Shown here: positions 31,397-39,377 of the stretch, in pieces
Numbering within the stretch: the first letter of the stretch is position 1
Layout of the letters: every line of letters begins with the position of its first letter
Origin: JBGPLJ01 sp035644395
Lineage (GTDB): Bacteria > Pseudomonadota > Gammaproteobacteria > Steroidobacterales > Steroidobacteraceae
Length of the DNA stretch: 64,000 bases
NCBI GenBank assembly: GCA_035644395.1
Contig: DASQOR010000018.1
Span: forward strand, 1-64,000
Reading direction: 5' to 3'
Program-made: the position numbers and the translations under genes
The notes under the pieces: generated by a model
Databases searched by the model: none
Told to the model about the DNA's origin: nothing
Seen by the model: the letters and a program-made list of their open reading frames with translations, nothing else

Positions 31397-34366
31397 TTAG
31401 CGCCCGAACTTGTACCGTGCGCCGATCATGTAGCGCGGGCCCGTCTGCGTCACGAACAACACCTCCTGCGGGGTCCGGCCATGGATGCGCTGGATCTCGT
31501 CGGTGAGGTTGATCGCCTCGATCGACAGCGTGAGGTTGTCATGCCACGTGTAACCCACGTTGACGTCCAGCTGGCCATACGCCTCGGTGTAGTTCGGATT
31601 GGGCAATCCCGTTCCGTCGACGACGCCCGACAGGAACTCGTCGCGCCAGTTGTAGGCTGCCCGAACCTCCCAGTTGCGGTTCTCGAAGAAGGCCACCAGA
31701 TTCGCCGAATCGGACAGCCCGACGATCGCGAACTGCTCGGCGCGGTTCTGGTTGTCGTACGCGAGGTTCGAATCGACCAGCGTGTAGTTCGCCGACAGTC
31801 CGAATCCGCTCTTGCCGAACATGTGCTGGATATTGAGTTCCCAGCCGTCAAGCGTTGCGGAGCGCTGGTTTGCCGGTACGGTGATCTGGAAGGTCGCGAT
31901 GGGATCGCCCGGCTGGCCCGCGATGGTGCCGGTCTGGTTGCCGAGCGAATCGTCCGGTCCGCGCTCGACGCCGGGGTCGCCGTCGTGATTCAGGAAGATG
32001 TAGTTGCGGACACAAGTCAAGTCGCCGGTAGCGCAGCCGTTCGCCACGGCTTCCTGGAAATAGGCGCCCTGTCCCGGATGGGGAATGTCGAAAGGCGATT
32101 CCGTGACGGTCGTGATGCCGATGTAGTTGTCGATGTTCTTCTTGAAGTACCCGATCGACAGGTAGCTCGCGTCGGCGTAGTACCACTCGAGCGACAGGTC
32201 GAAGTTCTTCGACTCGAGCGGCTTCAGCGCCGGATTGCCCTGCGCGCCGGTGCCGCCGTTGATGCGGGCCAGCTGGTTGAGCGTCTGCCCGCCCTGGATC
32301 TGGTCCCACTGCGGCCGGCCGATGCTCTCGCCGAAGCTCGCCCGGACCTTGATGTGGTCCGTCGCGTCGAGGGCGAGGTCGATGTTCGGCAGGACGTAGT
32401 TGTAACTGCCCTTGAGCGTCGTGAAATCCGGCGCGCCGAACTGCACCGAGAACTCGTTGTTCGCCACCCAGAGCATGCCCGTGGCGATCGGCACGAGTGC
32501 CGAGGAGGTGACGTCCGTGTCCTCCCAGCGCAGGCCGGCGGCCGCATGCAATGGCCGCCCCACGTTCCACGTGGTGCTGTACTGCATGTACGCGCTCTTC
32601 GTTTTCTCCTCCACCCGCCGGTCCGTCGAGAAATTGGGCGACGCCGCATAGAGATCCGGGCGACCTGTGCCGTCCGCGGCGAGCTGCCGGACCGTCTCGA
32701 AGTCCCAGGTGAAGAAGTCGTTGAAGAGGGCCTGGCTGCTGCTGCCGCCGATGTTGTCGAAGTACTGGCGCACGGTGTCCGCCCGCCAGACGTCGTCCGG
32801 ATAGTCGCCAGGATTGCTGGCGCCGCCCCAGGTGTCCGCCTGCACGTTCGCGAATGCCGAACGGTTGTCGACATTGGTCGCGCCCACGCCGAAGTCCAGG
32901 CGCGAATTCTCGAGGAAATTGAAGTTTCCCCCGAGCTGGGTCTGCTGGATCTTCATCTTCATGTAGCTGTTGCGGAAGCTCGAGCCCGTCACCTGCATCT
33001 GCGAGGCGTCGATGCCTGTCTGACCAGGCGGCAACACCACGCTCATGACCGGGAAGTCGTGCGAGAAATCGGCCGTCGTGGTTCCACGGAAAAAGCCGGC
33101 GACACCGAGCACCGCGTTCGATCCGTACGGGCTGTCGGGGCCCGCCTCGGCCGTCGAATCGTGGAAGTCCAATTGCAGGCCGAAATTGTCCGTCGCCTTC
33201 CATGCGAGGTTGAAGCCCGTGGACTTGTTGGTGTTCTTCGTCCCGAACTTGGCGCCGCCCATCGACAGGTCGCTGGTCGCCGGGTTGATGGTTTCCGCAT
33301 AGGACAACGGCGCGGCGACCGGTCCGTCGGTCCACGAAGTCACCGACGGCCCGAAGTTGAACCAGACCGACAGCTCATTGCGCTGCGTCGCAATCTTGTT
33401 TTCGGAGTACGTGTAGTCGAGCGTCGCCACGACCGCTTCGATCGGCGCGAACTGCAGCGTGAGCTGGCCGTTCGTGCGCTTGCGCTCGAGGCCGTTCACG
33501 CTGTAGCCGAGATTCTGCGGAACGGAATAGGTGTCCGTCGCGTCCGGCCGGTTGGTGATGTTCTCCGACCCCGGGTTGCCGGGCTGCGGAATCGTGCCCC
33601 AGTTGTTTTCATCGCCGGCGAACGGGCGCCAGCCGTTCGCAACGGCCGCCTGGTTGAAGCCGAGGTCGCGCTTCTGGTAGCTCGCGGAGAGCGAGATGCC
33701 GAATTTGTTGTCCGCGAAGGTGTCGCTGAAGATGCCCGAGACTTCGGGCGTGAGCTCATCGCCCTGCAATGCGCTCGGCAGGTTCTGTGCGGATGTGTCG
33801 ACCACGCCCTTCACGCCGAAGCTCATGTGCAGGCCGGGCATGTCGAGCGGACGCGTGGTCTTGATGTTGAGCACGGCGCCGATGCCGCCCGTCGAATTGG
33901 CGGCGCGCGTTGTCTTGTAGACTTCAACCCCCGAAATCGCCTCAGAGGCGAGATTCGCGAAGTCGTAGGCGCGAGAATTCGAAGCGCTCGTCTCCTGGAG
34001 GGTGGCGGCGGGCATCTGCCGGCCGTTCAGCAGCACGAGGTTGTAGTCCGGGCCCACGCCGCGGACCGTGACCTTCGAGCCTTCACCGATCGAACGGTCG
34101 ATCGACACGCCGGTGATGCGCTGCAGGGACTCCGCAAGGTTCGTGTCAGGAAACTTGCCGATGTCCTCGGCCACGATTCCATCGACGACGCCCTGGGAGT
34201 CGCGCTTCAGGTTCATCGAAGTCGTGAGGCTGGCGCGGATGCCGGTGACGACGACCTCCTCGACGGTCGAGGCGTCCTGCGCGAACGCAGGCGCGAGCAC
34301 GGTCGTTCCAAGAATCAGCGAAATGGCTTGCGCCAGCGGCGTGCGTCTGACTGCGCGATCGTTCAC
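31397..34366 (-). CDS. TonB-dependent receptor, Caulobacter/Xanthomonas sugar type
   Basis: The 989-residue outer-membrane receptor has a signal peptide ending near LAPAFAQDAS, then the TonB-box region STVEEVVVTGIRASLTTSMN and the plug signature of this subfamily (IVAEDIGKFPDTNLAESLQR, then ITGVSIDRSIGEGSKVTVRG, NLVLLNGRQMP). Its barrel ends with phenylalanine-glycine-arginine (ARYKFGR). Members import oligosaccharides. The GTG at 34366 is the start, with AAAGGGGGGG about ten bases upstream. The promoter at 34437-34465 is followed by a LacI-type operator, so sugar-dependent control is expected. The divergent symporter, GH1 and glucokinase suggest the ligand is a beta-glucoside such as cellobiose-like material. 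Confidence 0.93.
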   Translation of the reverse strand: MNDRAVRRTPLAQAISLILGTTVLAPAFAQDASTVEEVVVTGIRASLTTSMNLKRDSQGVVDGIVAEDIGKFPDTNLAESLQRITGVSIDRSIGEGSKVTVRGVGPDYNLVLLNGRQMPAATLQETSASNSRAYDFANLASEAISGVEVYKTTRAANSTGGIGAVLNIKTTRPLDMPGLHMSFGVKGVVDTSAQNLPSALQGDELTPEVSGIFSDTFADNKFGISLSASYQKRDLGFNQAAVANGWRPFAGDENNWGTIPQPGNPGSENITNRPDATDTYSVPQNLGYSVNGLERKRTNGQLTLQFAPIEAVVATLDYTYSENKIATQRNELSVWFNFGPSVTSWTDGPVAAPLSYAETINPATSDLSMGGAKFGTKNTNKSTGFNLAWKATDNFGLQLDFHDSTAEAGPDSPYGSNAVLGVAGFFRGTTTADFSHDFPVMSVVLPPGQTGIDASQMQVTGSSFRNSYMKMKIQQTQLGGNFNFLENSRLDFGVGATNVDNRSAFANVQADTWGGASNPGDYPDDVWRADTVRQYFDNIGGSSSQALFNDFFTWDFETVRQLAADGTGRPDLYAASPNFSTDRRVEEKTKSAYMQYSTTWNVGRPLHAAAGLRWEDTDVTSSALVPIATGMLWVANNEFSVQFGAPDFTTLKGSYNYVLPNIDLALDATDHIKVRASFGESIGRPQWDQIQGGQTLNQLARINGGTGAQGNPALKPLESKNFDLSLEWYYADASYLSIGYFKKNIDNYIGITTVTESPFDIPHPGQGAYFQEAVANGCATGDLTCVRNYIFLNHDGDPGVERGPDDSLGNQTGTIAGQPGDPIATFQITVPANQRSATLDGWELNIQHMFGKSGFGLSANYTLVDSNLAYDNQNRAEQFAIVGLSDSANLVAFFENRNWEVRAAYNWRDEFLSGVVDGTGLPNPNYTEAYGQLDVNVGYTWHDNLTLSIEAINLTDEIQRIHGRTPQEVLFVTQTGPRYMIGARYKFGR

Positions 34367-34422
34367 TGCGGTACCCCCCCTTTGAGGATTGCTGTGTCGA
34401 TTGATTGTTGTCTGCAGAGCAA

Positions 34423-34436
34423 TGTAAGCGCTTACA
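34423..34436. promoter_or_regulatory. LacI-type operator of the TonB receptor
   Basis: TGTAAGCGCTTACA is a perfect 14-base palindrome with the central CG pair common in LacI-family operators. It lies directly after the -10 box of the receptor promoter, so bound repressor would block initiation. The same core occurs upstream of the symporter gene at 35343-35360. Confidence 0.8.
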
Positions 34437-34465
34437 AATCTACGCTAGCACCTTCGCCGCGGCAA
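34437..34465 (-). promoter_or_regulatory. Promoter of the TonB receptor
   Basis: On the minus strand TTGCCG (34465-34460) and TAGATT (34442-34437) are 17 bases apart, a sigma-70-type arrangement ending at the operator. Confidence 0.6.
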
Positions 34466-34631
34466 GGCAAGCAGTGCCCGCGCGGATATTTCGCGCCCAT
34501 CGTCACGGCGTGACATTCGCAAGCGATCGCGCGCGCGCGACACGGTGAGCCGCGACTGAAGTGCATCGCAAATGGACTATCAGCGGAAAATTTCGCGCCG
34601 CGCCACGGCGTTGCCGTCGCTTCCGGTCGCA

Positions 34632-34647
34632 ATGCTAGCGCTACCAT
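34632..34647. promoter_or_regulatory. Imperfect palindrome, possible second operator type
   Basis: ATGCTAGCGCTACCAT is a palindrome with one mismatched pair and a TAGCGCTA core. This resembles LacI-family operators of another specificity (GTAGCGCTAC-like). It lies about 270 bases upstream of the receptor start. The regulator is not known. Confidence 0.4.
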
Positions 34648-34718
34648 GACGGCTTGCCGGCCTGCGAAATGACGTGGGCCGAGGGCCGGGCGTCGGCGAG
34701 CGATCGCTTTCGGCGCCG

Positions 34719-35248
34719 CTACCTGGCCTGCTGGTCCTTCACGTAATGCATCAGCTTGATGAACGTGTCGATGAGCCGCCGGCCTTGAGATCCCCGCAAG
34801 GCGTCGTGAAAGTCCGCTCGGTCCGGCCGTCGATCGCCTGCAGCATCGTATTGCCATGACGGATCTGCGCGGCAAGCTGCGCAACGCTCACCTGGTCCAG
34901 ATCATCCGCGGCGGTTACCCATTCGTGACCCGGAACGCTGCGCGAGCCCTGGTGAAAGAGGGTGTGATTGCCGAGTTCGCGGCCGTTGGCCGCCGCGGCC
35001 CGCCATTCGGCCATGCGGACACGCACGCTCTCGCCGCCGAGAATCAGGTAGAACGTCCCCTTGAGGCCATACTTGTCGAGCGCCGGAATCGCATGGTCGA
35101 GCTGCGAGTCGAGGGCGTCGTCGCAGGCGAGGCTGACGGCCGCGCGCGCACCATGGGGCCAGGCGAACGGCTGATCGCCGGCAATCACCCACGGTGCGGC
35201 GCAAACGAGGGCGGGAAGGGTGAGGAGAACGCGAATGAATGTTTTCAT
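34719..35248 (-). pseudogene. Polysaccharide deacetylase with internal deletion
   Basis: The N-terminal frame has a signal peptide (LLTLPALVCAAPWVIAGDQP) and the NodB-type core: AAVSLACDDALDSQLDHAIP with the metal-binding Asp pair, LKGTFYLILGGES, and ELGNHTLFHQGS with HxxxH-like residues. It runs to FTTPCGDLKAGG. After a frame change near 34774-34782, LIDTFIKLMHYVKDQQAR looks like the extreme C-terminus of the same family. About 90 residues between the two would be missing, so this seems to be a deletion product. Members remove acetyl groups from chitin-like or xylan polymers. It lies between the two LacI operators and was probably once part of the sugar locus. Confidence 0.65.
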
Positions 35249-35310
35249 GAATTGTCGCGGGGTGGGCCGGCCGGGCGAGCATAGACGCCGGGTGCCGTGC
35301 GGGCCGGCGC

Positions 35311-35340
35311 TTGACAGGCCGAATCCAGCCGCACGATACT
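35311..35340 (+). promoter_or_regulatory. Promoter of the symporter-glucosidase-glucokinase operon
   Basis: TTGACA (35311-35316) and GATACT (35335-35340) are 18 bases apart. The operator at 35343-35360 begins two bases later. Confidence 0.65.
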
Positions 35341-35342
35341 GG

Positions 35343-35360
35343 AGTGTAAGCGCTTACACT
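35343..35360. promoter_or_regulatory. LacI-type operator of the symporter operon
   Basis: AGTGTAAGCGCTTACACT is a perfect 18-base palindrome sharing 14 core bases with the site ahead of the TonB receptor. It lies over the expected transcription start. Shared sites on divergent promoters support one regulon under the LacI protein encoded in this locus. Confidence 0.83.
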
Positions 35361-35437
35361 GCCTGTATAAGTGGATTTTCGGGTGGCGCGTGCACGCAAG
35401 CACAGCACAAAAATACTTCGGCGCGGGTGATCCACGC

Positions 35438-37000
35438 ATGACGCACGCCAGACTCAACATCGGATTTGTGGCGCTGACCGTCGCGATTGGCGGCTTCCTG
35501 CTCGGCTTCGATGCGACGGTGATCGCCGGCGTCGTGCCGTACATTCGCGATTACTTCGATCTCGCCGGCAGCGGCGGCGCGTTGAAGCTCGGGTGGGCGG
35601 TGAGCAGCCTGGGCTGGGGCGCGATCGTCGGCAATGCGCTGGTCGGGTTCCTCAGCAACCGCTTTGGGCGGCGCAGGGTGCTGCTCGTCACCGCCGTGCT
35701 CTTCATGCTGTCGGCGCTGCTCGCGGCGCTTGCGACCCACTTCGCCGGATTCGTCCTGGCGCGCACCGTCGGTGGGCTCGCGGTTGGCGCGGCGATCCTC
35801 ATCGCTCCGGTCTACATCGCGGAGATCGCTCCGGCGGGTCGACGGGGGAGCCTCGTCTCGCTCAACCAGCTGATGATCGTCATCGGCATCTCGGCTTCGT
35901 TTTTCTCCAACGACTTCCTGCGCACGGTCGGCGGCAACAACTGGCGCTGGATGCTTGGCGTGCAGACGGTGCCCGCCGCGCTCTACTTCCTGCTGCTGTG
36001 GCTCGTTCCGGAAAGCCCGCGGTGGCTACTGATGAAGGGGCGCGAGGCGGAAGCGCTCGACGTGCTGACCCGCGTCGGCGGCCCACAGCAGGCCGCCGAG
36101 AGCCTGCAGCAGATCCGCCAGAGTCTCGCGGCGAAGTCGATATCGCCGGGTATCCGGGGCCTTCTGCATCCGCGCATGCGCTACATCATGCTCATCGCGT
36201 TCGCGCTCGCGTTCTTCCAGCAGATCACCGGCATCAACGCCATTTTCTATTACCTGCCGACGATCTTCATGCAGGCCGGCGGCGGCATGAGCGATGCGTT
36301 TCACCAGGCCGCGCTCGTCGGCCTCGTGAACGTCGGCATGACGCTCGTCGCGATCCGCCTCATCGATCGCCTCGGCCGCAAACCACTGCTCACGATCGGC
36401 GTGACCGGCATGGCGGTGTCGCTCCTCACGATCGGCTGGGCCTTCAGCCAGGCAAGCTACCGGCTGGGCGAGCATTCCTACGCCATGGCGCAGGCTGGCG
36501 GCGTACCGGCCGAAATGGTCGCGGACCTGCGCGGCTTCGGCGATGCGTCGTTTGCCTCCGAGAAGGAATTCGTCGCCGCACTTGAAGCGAAATTCGGCGC
36601 GGACCGGATCGGGCCGCATCAACAAGCGCTCGCCGGCGCGGCCCTTTCGATGAACGCGCGGCTCGTGCTGTTCGCCATCATCGGCTTCGTTGCGTCGTTC
36701 GCGATATCGCTGGGCCCCGTCATGTGGGTGCTGCTGTCCGAGATATTTCCGAACGAGCACCGGGGCGCCGCTATTTCGGTGGTCGGTTTCTGGAACGCGC
36801 TCGTGAGCGCGACCGTGACCCTGGTATTTCCCTGGGAACTCGCGGCGCTAGGGTCCGCGTGGACCTTTCTCGTCTACGGCATTTTCGCGTCGGCGGCGCT
36901 GCTGGTCGTGATCCTGGCGATTCCTGAAACCAAGGGCCGGACGCTGGAGGAACTGGAGACCGATCTCACGTCGCGTGGACGGCAATCGCACCGCCAATGA
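35438..37000 (+). CDS. Sugar/H+ symporter, MFS sugar porter family
   Basis: The 520-residue protein has 12 predicted membrane segments and the sugar porter signatures GFDATVIAGVVPYI (start), RFGRRR in the first cytoplasmic loop, PVYIAEIAPAGRRGSLVSLN, VPESPRWLLMKGR and the second-half DRLGRKP. QQITGINAIFYYLPTIF marks the sugar-binding helix, and VPETKGR-like IPETKGRTLEELE is the C-terminal tag. The loop before helix 10 is unusually long (about 70 residues, SQASYRLGEHSYAMAQ onward). The ATG at 35438 is preferred to GTG 35390, which adds a non-membrane stretch. It overlaps the GH1 start by four bases (ATGA), so translation is coupled. It should import glucose or a glucoside across the inner membrane. 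Confidence 0.9.
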   Translation: MTHARLNIGFVALTVAIGGFLLGFDATVIAGVVPYIRDYFDLAGSGGALKLGWAVSSLGWGAIVGNALVGFLSNRFGRRRVLLVTAVLFMLSALLAALATHFAGFVLARTVGGLAVGAAILIAPVYIAEIAPAGRRGSLVSLNQLMIVIGISASFFSNDFLRTVGGNNWRWMLGVQTVPAALYFLLLWLVPESPRWLLMKGREAEALDVLTRVGGPQQAAESLQQIRQSLAAKSISPGIRGLLHPRMRYIMLIAFALAFFQQITGINAIFYYLPTIFMQAGGGMSDAFHQAALVGLVNVGMTLVAIRLIDRLGRKPLLTIGVTGMAVSLLTIGWAFSQASYRLGEHSYAMAQAGGVPAEMVADLRGFGDASFASEKEFVAALEAKFGADRIGPHQQALAGAALSMNARLVLFAIIGFVASFAISLGPVMWVLLSEIFPNEHRGAAISVVGFWNALVSATVTLVFPWELAALGSAWTFLVYGIFASAALLVVILAIPETKGRTLEELETDLTSRGRQSHRQ

Positions 37001-38337
37001 GCCTGCATCCGTCCATCGCCGAACTGCGTCGCCGCTTTCCCAGCCATTTCGTCTGGGGCGCCGCGACCAGCGCCTTTCAGATCGAAGGCGCGGCGCGCGC
37101 CGACGGCAAGGGTCCGTCGATCTGGGACGAGTTCTGCCGTTCGCCTGGCGCGATTGCCGACGGCAGCAACGGCGACGTCGCCTGCGATCACTACCACCGG
37201 CTTGAGTCGGATCTCGACTTGATTGCCGAGCTCGGCGTGAACGCGTATCGCTTTTCCATTTCCTGGCCGCGCGTGCAGCCAGCGGGATCCGGCGCCGTCA
37301 ATGAAGCGGGGCTCGCGTTCTACAACCGGCTGGTCGACGGCCTGCTCGAACGCAACATCCAGCCGTACGCAACGCTCTATCACTGGGACCTGCCGGCGGA
37401 ATTGCAGCATCGCGGTGGCGGCTGGCTTTCCCGCGATACCGCAGAGCGCTTCGCGGACTATGCGCGCATCGTCGCCGAGCGCCTCGGCGATCGGGTGGTT
37501 TCCTTCGCCACGCACAACGAACCCTGGGTGACCGCGGTGCTCGGCCATGAACGCGGCATCTTCGCTCCAGGCGTGAAGGACCGGCGCGTTGCCTATCAGG
37601 TCAGCCACCACGTGCTGGTGAGCCATTCGCTGGCCATGGCGGCCATTCGTTCGACCCGCAGCCGCGCGGCCGTCGGCATCGTGCTCAACATGTCGCCCGT
37701 GTATCCGGCGACGGATTCCGATCTCGACGCGGCCCACGCGAAGCTCGAGGACGGCAGGCTCGTGCGCTGGTACATGGATGCGATCTTCAAGGGCCGCTAT
37801 CCCGCCGACATCCTCGATCATCTTGGCGCGCACGCACCGCAGGTTCGACCGGGCGACGCGGCGCTCATCGCTGAACCGCTCGATTTTCTCGGCGTGAATT
37901 ACTACCACCCGACCGTCTCGAGCAGCCTGATTTCGGCTTCGCCGGCCTCCAGCGGTGCGTCGGTCACGGACATGGGCTGGGAAGTTGCGCCGCATGGACT
38001 CGGGGAACTGCTGCTGAGGCTCAACCGCGACTACCGGTTGCCGCCGGTCTTCATCACCGAGAATGGCGCCGCTTACCAGGATCAGGTGATCGGCGATCGG
38101 GTCGAGGACGAGGCCCGGCGGCAATACATCGAGTCGCATCTGATCGCGGTGGCGGATGCGATCCAGCGCGGCGTGGACGTCCGCGGCTATTTCGTCTGGA
38201 GCCTCATGGATAATTTTGAATGGGCGGAAGGCTTCAGCAAGCGCTTCGGCATCGTGCACGTCGATTACGCGACCCTGCGTCGTACGCTCAAGAGCAGTGC
38301 CCTCTGGTATCAATCGCTCCTCAGGCCGACGGCGTGA
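36997..38337 (+). CDS. Glycoside hydrolase family 1 beta-glucosidase
   Basis: The 446-residue enzyme has the GH1 start FPSHFVWGAATSAFQIEGAA, acid/base Glu in HNEPW (about E175), nucleophile Glu in ITENG (about E355) and GYFVWSLMDNFEWAEGF, so it should be an active retaining beta-glucosidase. The residue before NEP is His where Thr-Phe/Leu is usual. No signal peptide is seen, consistent with cytosolic cleavage of an imported beta-glucoside. Translation is coupled to the symporter (ATGA), and glucokinase follows after 22 bases. This makes an import-hydrolyse-phosphorylate route. It differs in sequence from the GH1 at 10123-11574. Confidence 0.94.
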   Translation: MSLHPSIAELRRRFPSHFVWGAATSAFQIEGAARADGKGPSIWDEFCRSPGAIADGSNGDVACDHYHRLESDLDLIAELGVNAYRFSISWPRVQPAGSGAVNEAGLAFYNRLVDGLLERNIQPYATLYHWDLPAELQHRGGGWLSRDTAERFADYARIVAERLGDRVVSFATHNEPWVTAVLGHERGIFAPGVKDRRVAYQVSHHVLVSHSLAMAAIRSTRSRAAVGIVLNMSPVYPATDSDLDAAHAKLEDGRLVRWYMDAIFKGRYPADILDHLGAHAPQVRPGDAALIAEPLDFLGVNYYHPTVSSSLISASPASSGASVTDMGWEVAPHGLGELLLRLNRDYRLPPVFITENGAAYQDQVIGDRVEDEARRQYIESHLIAVADAIQRGVDVRGYFVWSLMDNFEWAEGFSKRFGIVHVDYATLRRTLKSSALWYQSLLRPTA

Positions 38338-38359
38338 GTCGCAGGGAAGGCAATCCGCA

Positions 38360-39358
38360 ATGACGCACGATCTTGCTCTGGTCGCCGACGTCGGTGGGAC
38401 CTACGCGCGCCTTGCGCTCGCGAGGCGTGACGACGACGACGTGCTGGCGCCCGGTTCGATCGCCCAGTTCGACGTCGCGCGATTCGGCTCGCTCGAGCGC
38501 GTCGTCGACCACTACCTCGAGGGCATGGAGAGCCGGCCGGTGGATGCCGTGCTCGCCGTAGCCGGTCCGGTGGCGGGGGATGAGGTGCGGATGACCAACA
38601 GCGACTGGCGCATCTCGCGCGGCCGCTTCGCGCGGGAACTCAATTTCGAGTCGGTGCGGCTCGTGAACGACTTTGCGGCGCTGAGCGCGGCAATTCCGAG
38701 CCTTTCGGACGCATCGCTCGAGCCGATCGGACCGCATGCGGCGCCGAAGTTCGATCGGCTCGCACCGCGCGTGATGGCCGTCATCGGCCCCGGCACGGGG
38801 CTCGGCGTCGGCGTGCTGCTCGTCCGCGACGGACGGCTCCTCATCATCGATACGGAAGGCGGCCACAGCGCCTTCGCGCCGAACACGGCGGAGGAGCGGG
38901 AAATCCTGAACGTAATGAGCAGCCGCTTCGGCCGTGTCTCGAACGAGCGGCTGGTGTCGAGTTCGGGGCTGCTGAATCTCTACGAGGCGGCTTGCGCGGT
39001 GAGCGATGTCGCGGTGCGCGCGGCGACACCGGAGGCCGTTACGGCCGGCGCCGCGAACGGCGACACCGCGGCGCGGCGTTCCGTCGAGCTCTTCTGTGAA
39101 GTGCTGGGAGCGCTCGCGGGCGACGTCGTCCTGATGACCGGCGCCTGGGACGGCGTTTACCTGGCGGGCGGGCTGATTCCGCCACTCCTCCCATGGTTGA
39201 AGAGCGGCAAGTTCCGCGAACGGTTCGAAAGCAAAGGGCGCATCGCCTCCGCGGTCGCCTCGGTGCCGACGACCGCAATCACGCAACAACACCCGGGCCT
39301 CATCGGCGCGGGTGCGCTCGCGTTCTCGGACTGGATCTCGCTCGTTCGCCAGCCCTGA
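38360..39358 (+). CDS. glk: Glucokinase
   Basis: The 332-residue protein phosphorylates glucose with ATP. It has the ATP-binding phosphate-1 motif VADVGGTYARLAL (residues 7-19), catalytic Asp in VRLVNDFAALSAAIP, GPGTGLGVGVLL for phosphate-2, and the glucose-binding GGHSAFAP (about residues 171-178), as in E. coli-type Glk. The ATG at 38360 follows GCAGGGAAGGC. It is the third gene of the operon after the symporter and GH1, and it would send the released glucose into central metabolism. The adenosine site is likely ALAGDVVLMTGAWDGVYLAG near 260. Confidence 0.93.
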   Translation: MTHDLALVADVGGTYARLALARRDDDDVLAPGSIAQFDVARFGSLERVVDHYLEGMESRPVDAVLAVAGPVAGDEVRMTNSDWRISRGRFARELNFESVRLVNDFAALSAAIPSLSDASLEPIGPHAAPKFDRLAPRVMAVIGPGTGLGVGVLLVRDGRLLIIDTEGGHSAFAPNTAEEREILNVMSSRFGRVSNERLVSSSGLLNLYEAACAVSDVAVRAATPEAVTAGAANGDTAARRSVELFCEVLGALAGDVVLMTGAWDGVYLAGGLIPPLLPWLKSGKFRERFESKGRIASAVASVPTTAITQQHPGLIGAGALAFSDWISLVRQP

Positions 39359-39377
39359 GCGTTCCTCGCCGATCGCG

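Larger units (their letters stand above)
34367..34718. other. Regulatory intergenic region of the TonB receptor
   Basis: No gene is seen in these 352 bases. The region carries the ribosome site, the LacI-type operator (34423-34436), a promoter (34437-34465) and a second, imperfect palindrome (34632-34647). Confidence 0.7.

Noticed and set aside
31391..34513. 1,040-codon plus-strand open frame opposite the TonB receptor
   Set aside because: It lies fully antisense to a receptor with clear domains, has an arginine-rich, low-complexity composition and no motifs. It is a shadow frame typical of GC-rich DNA.
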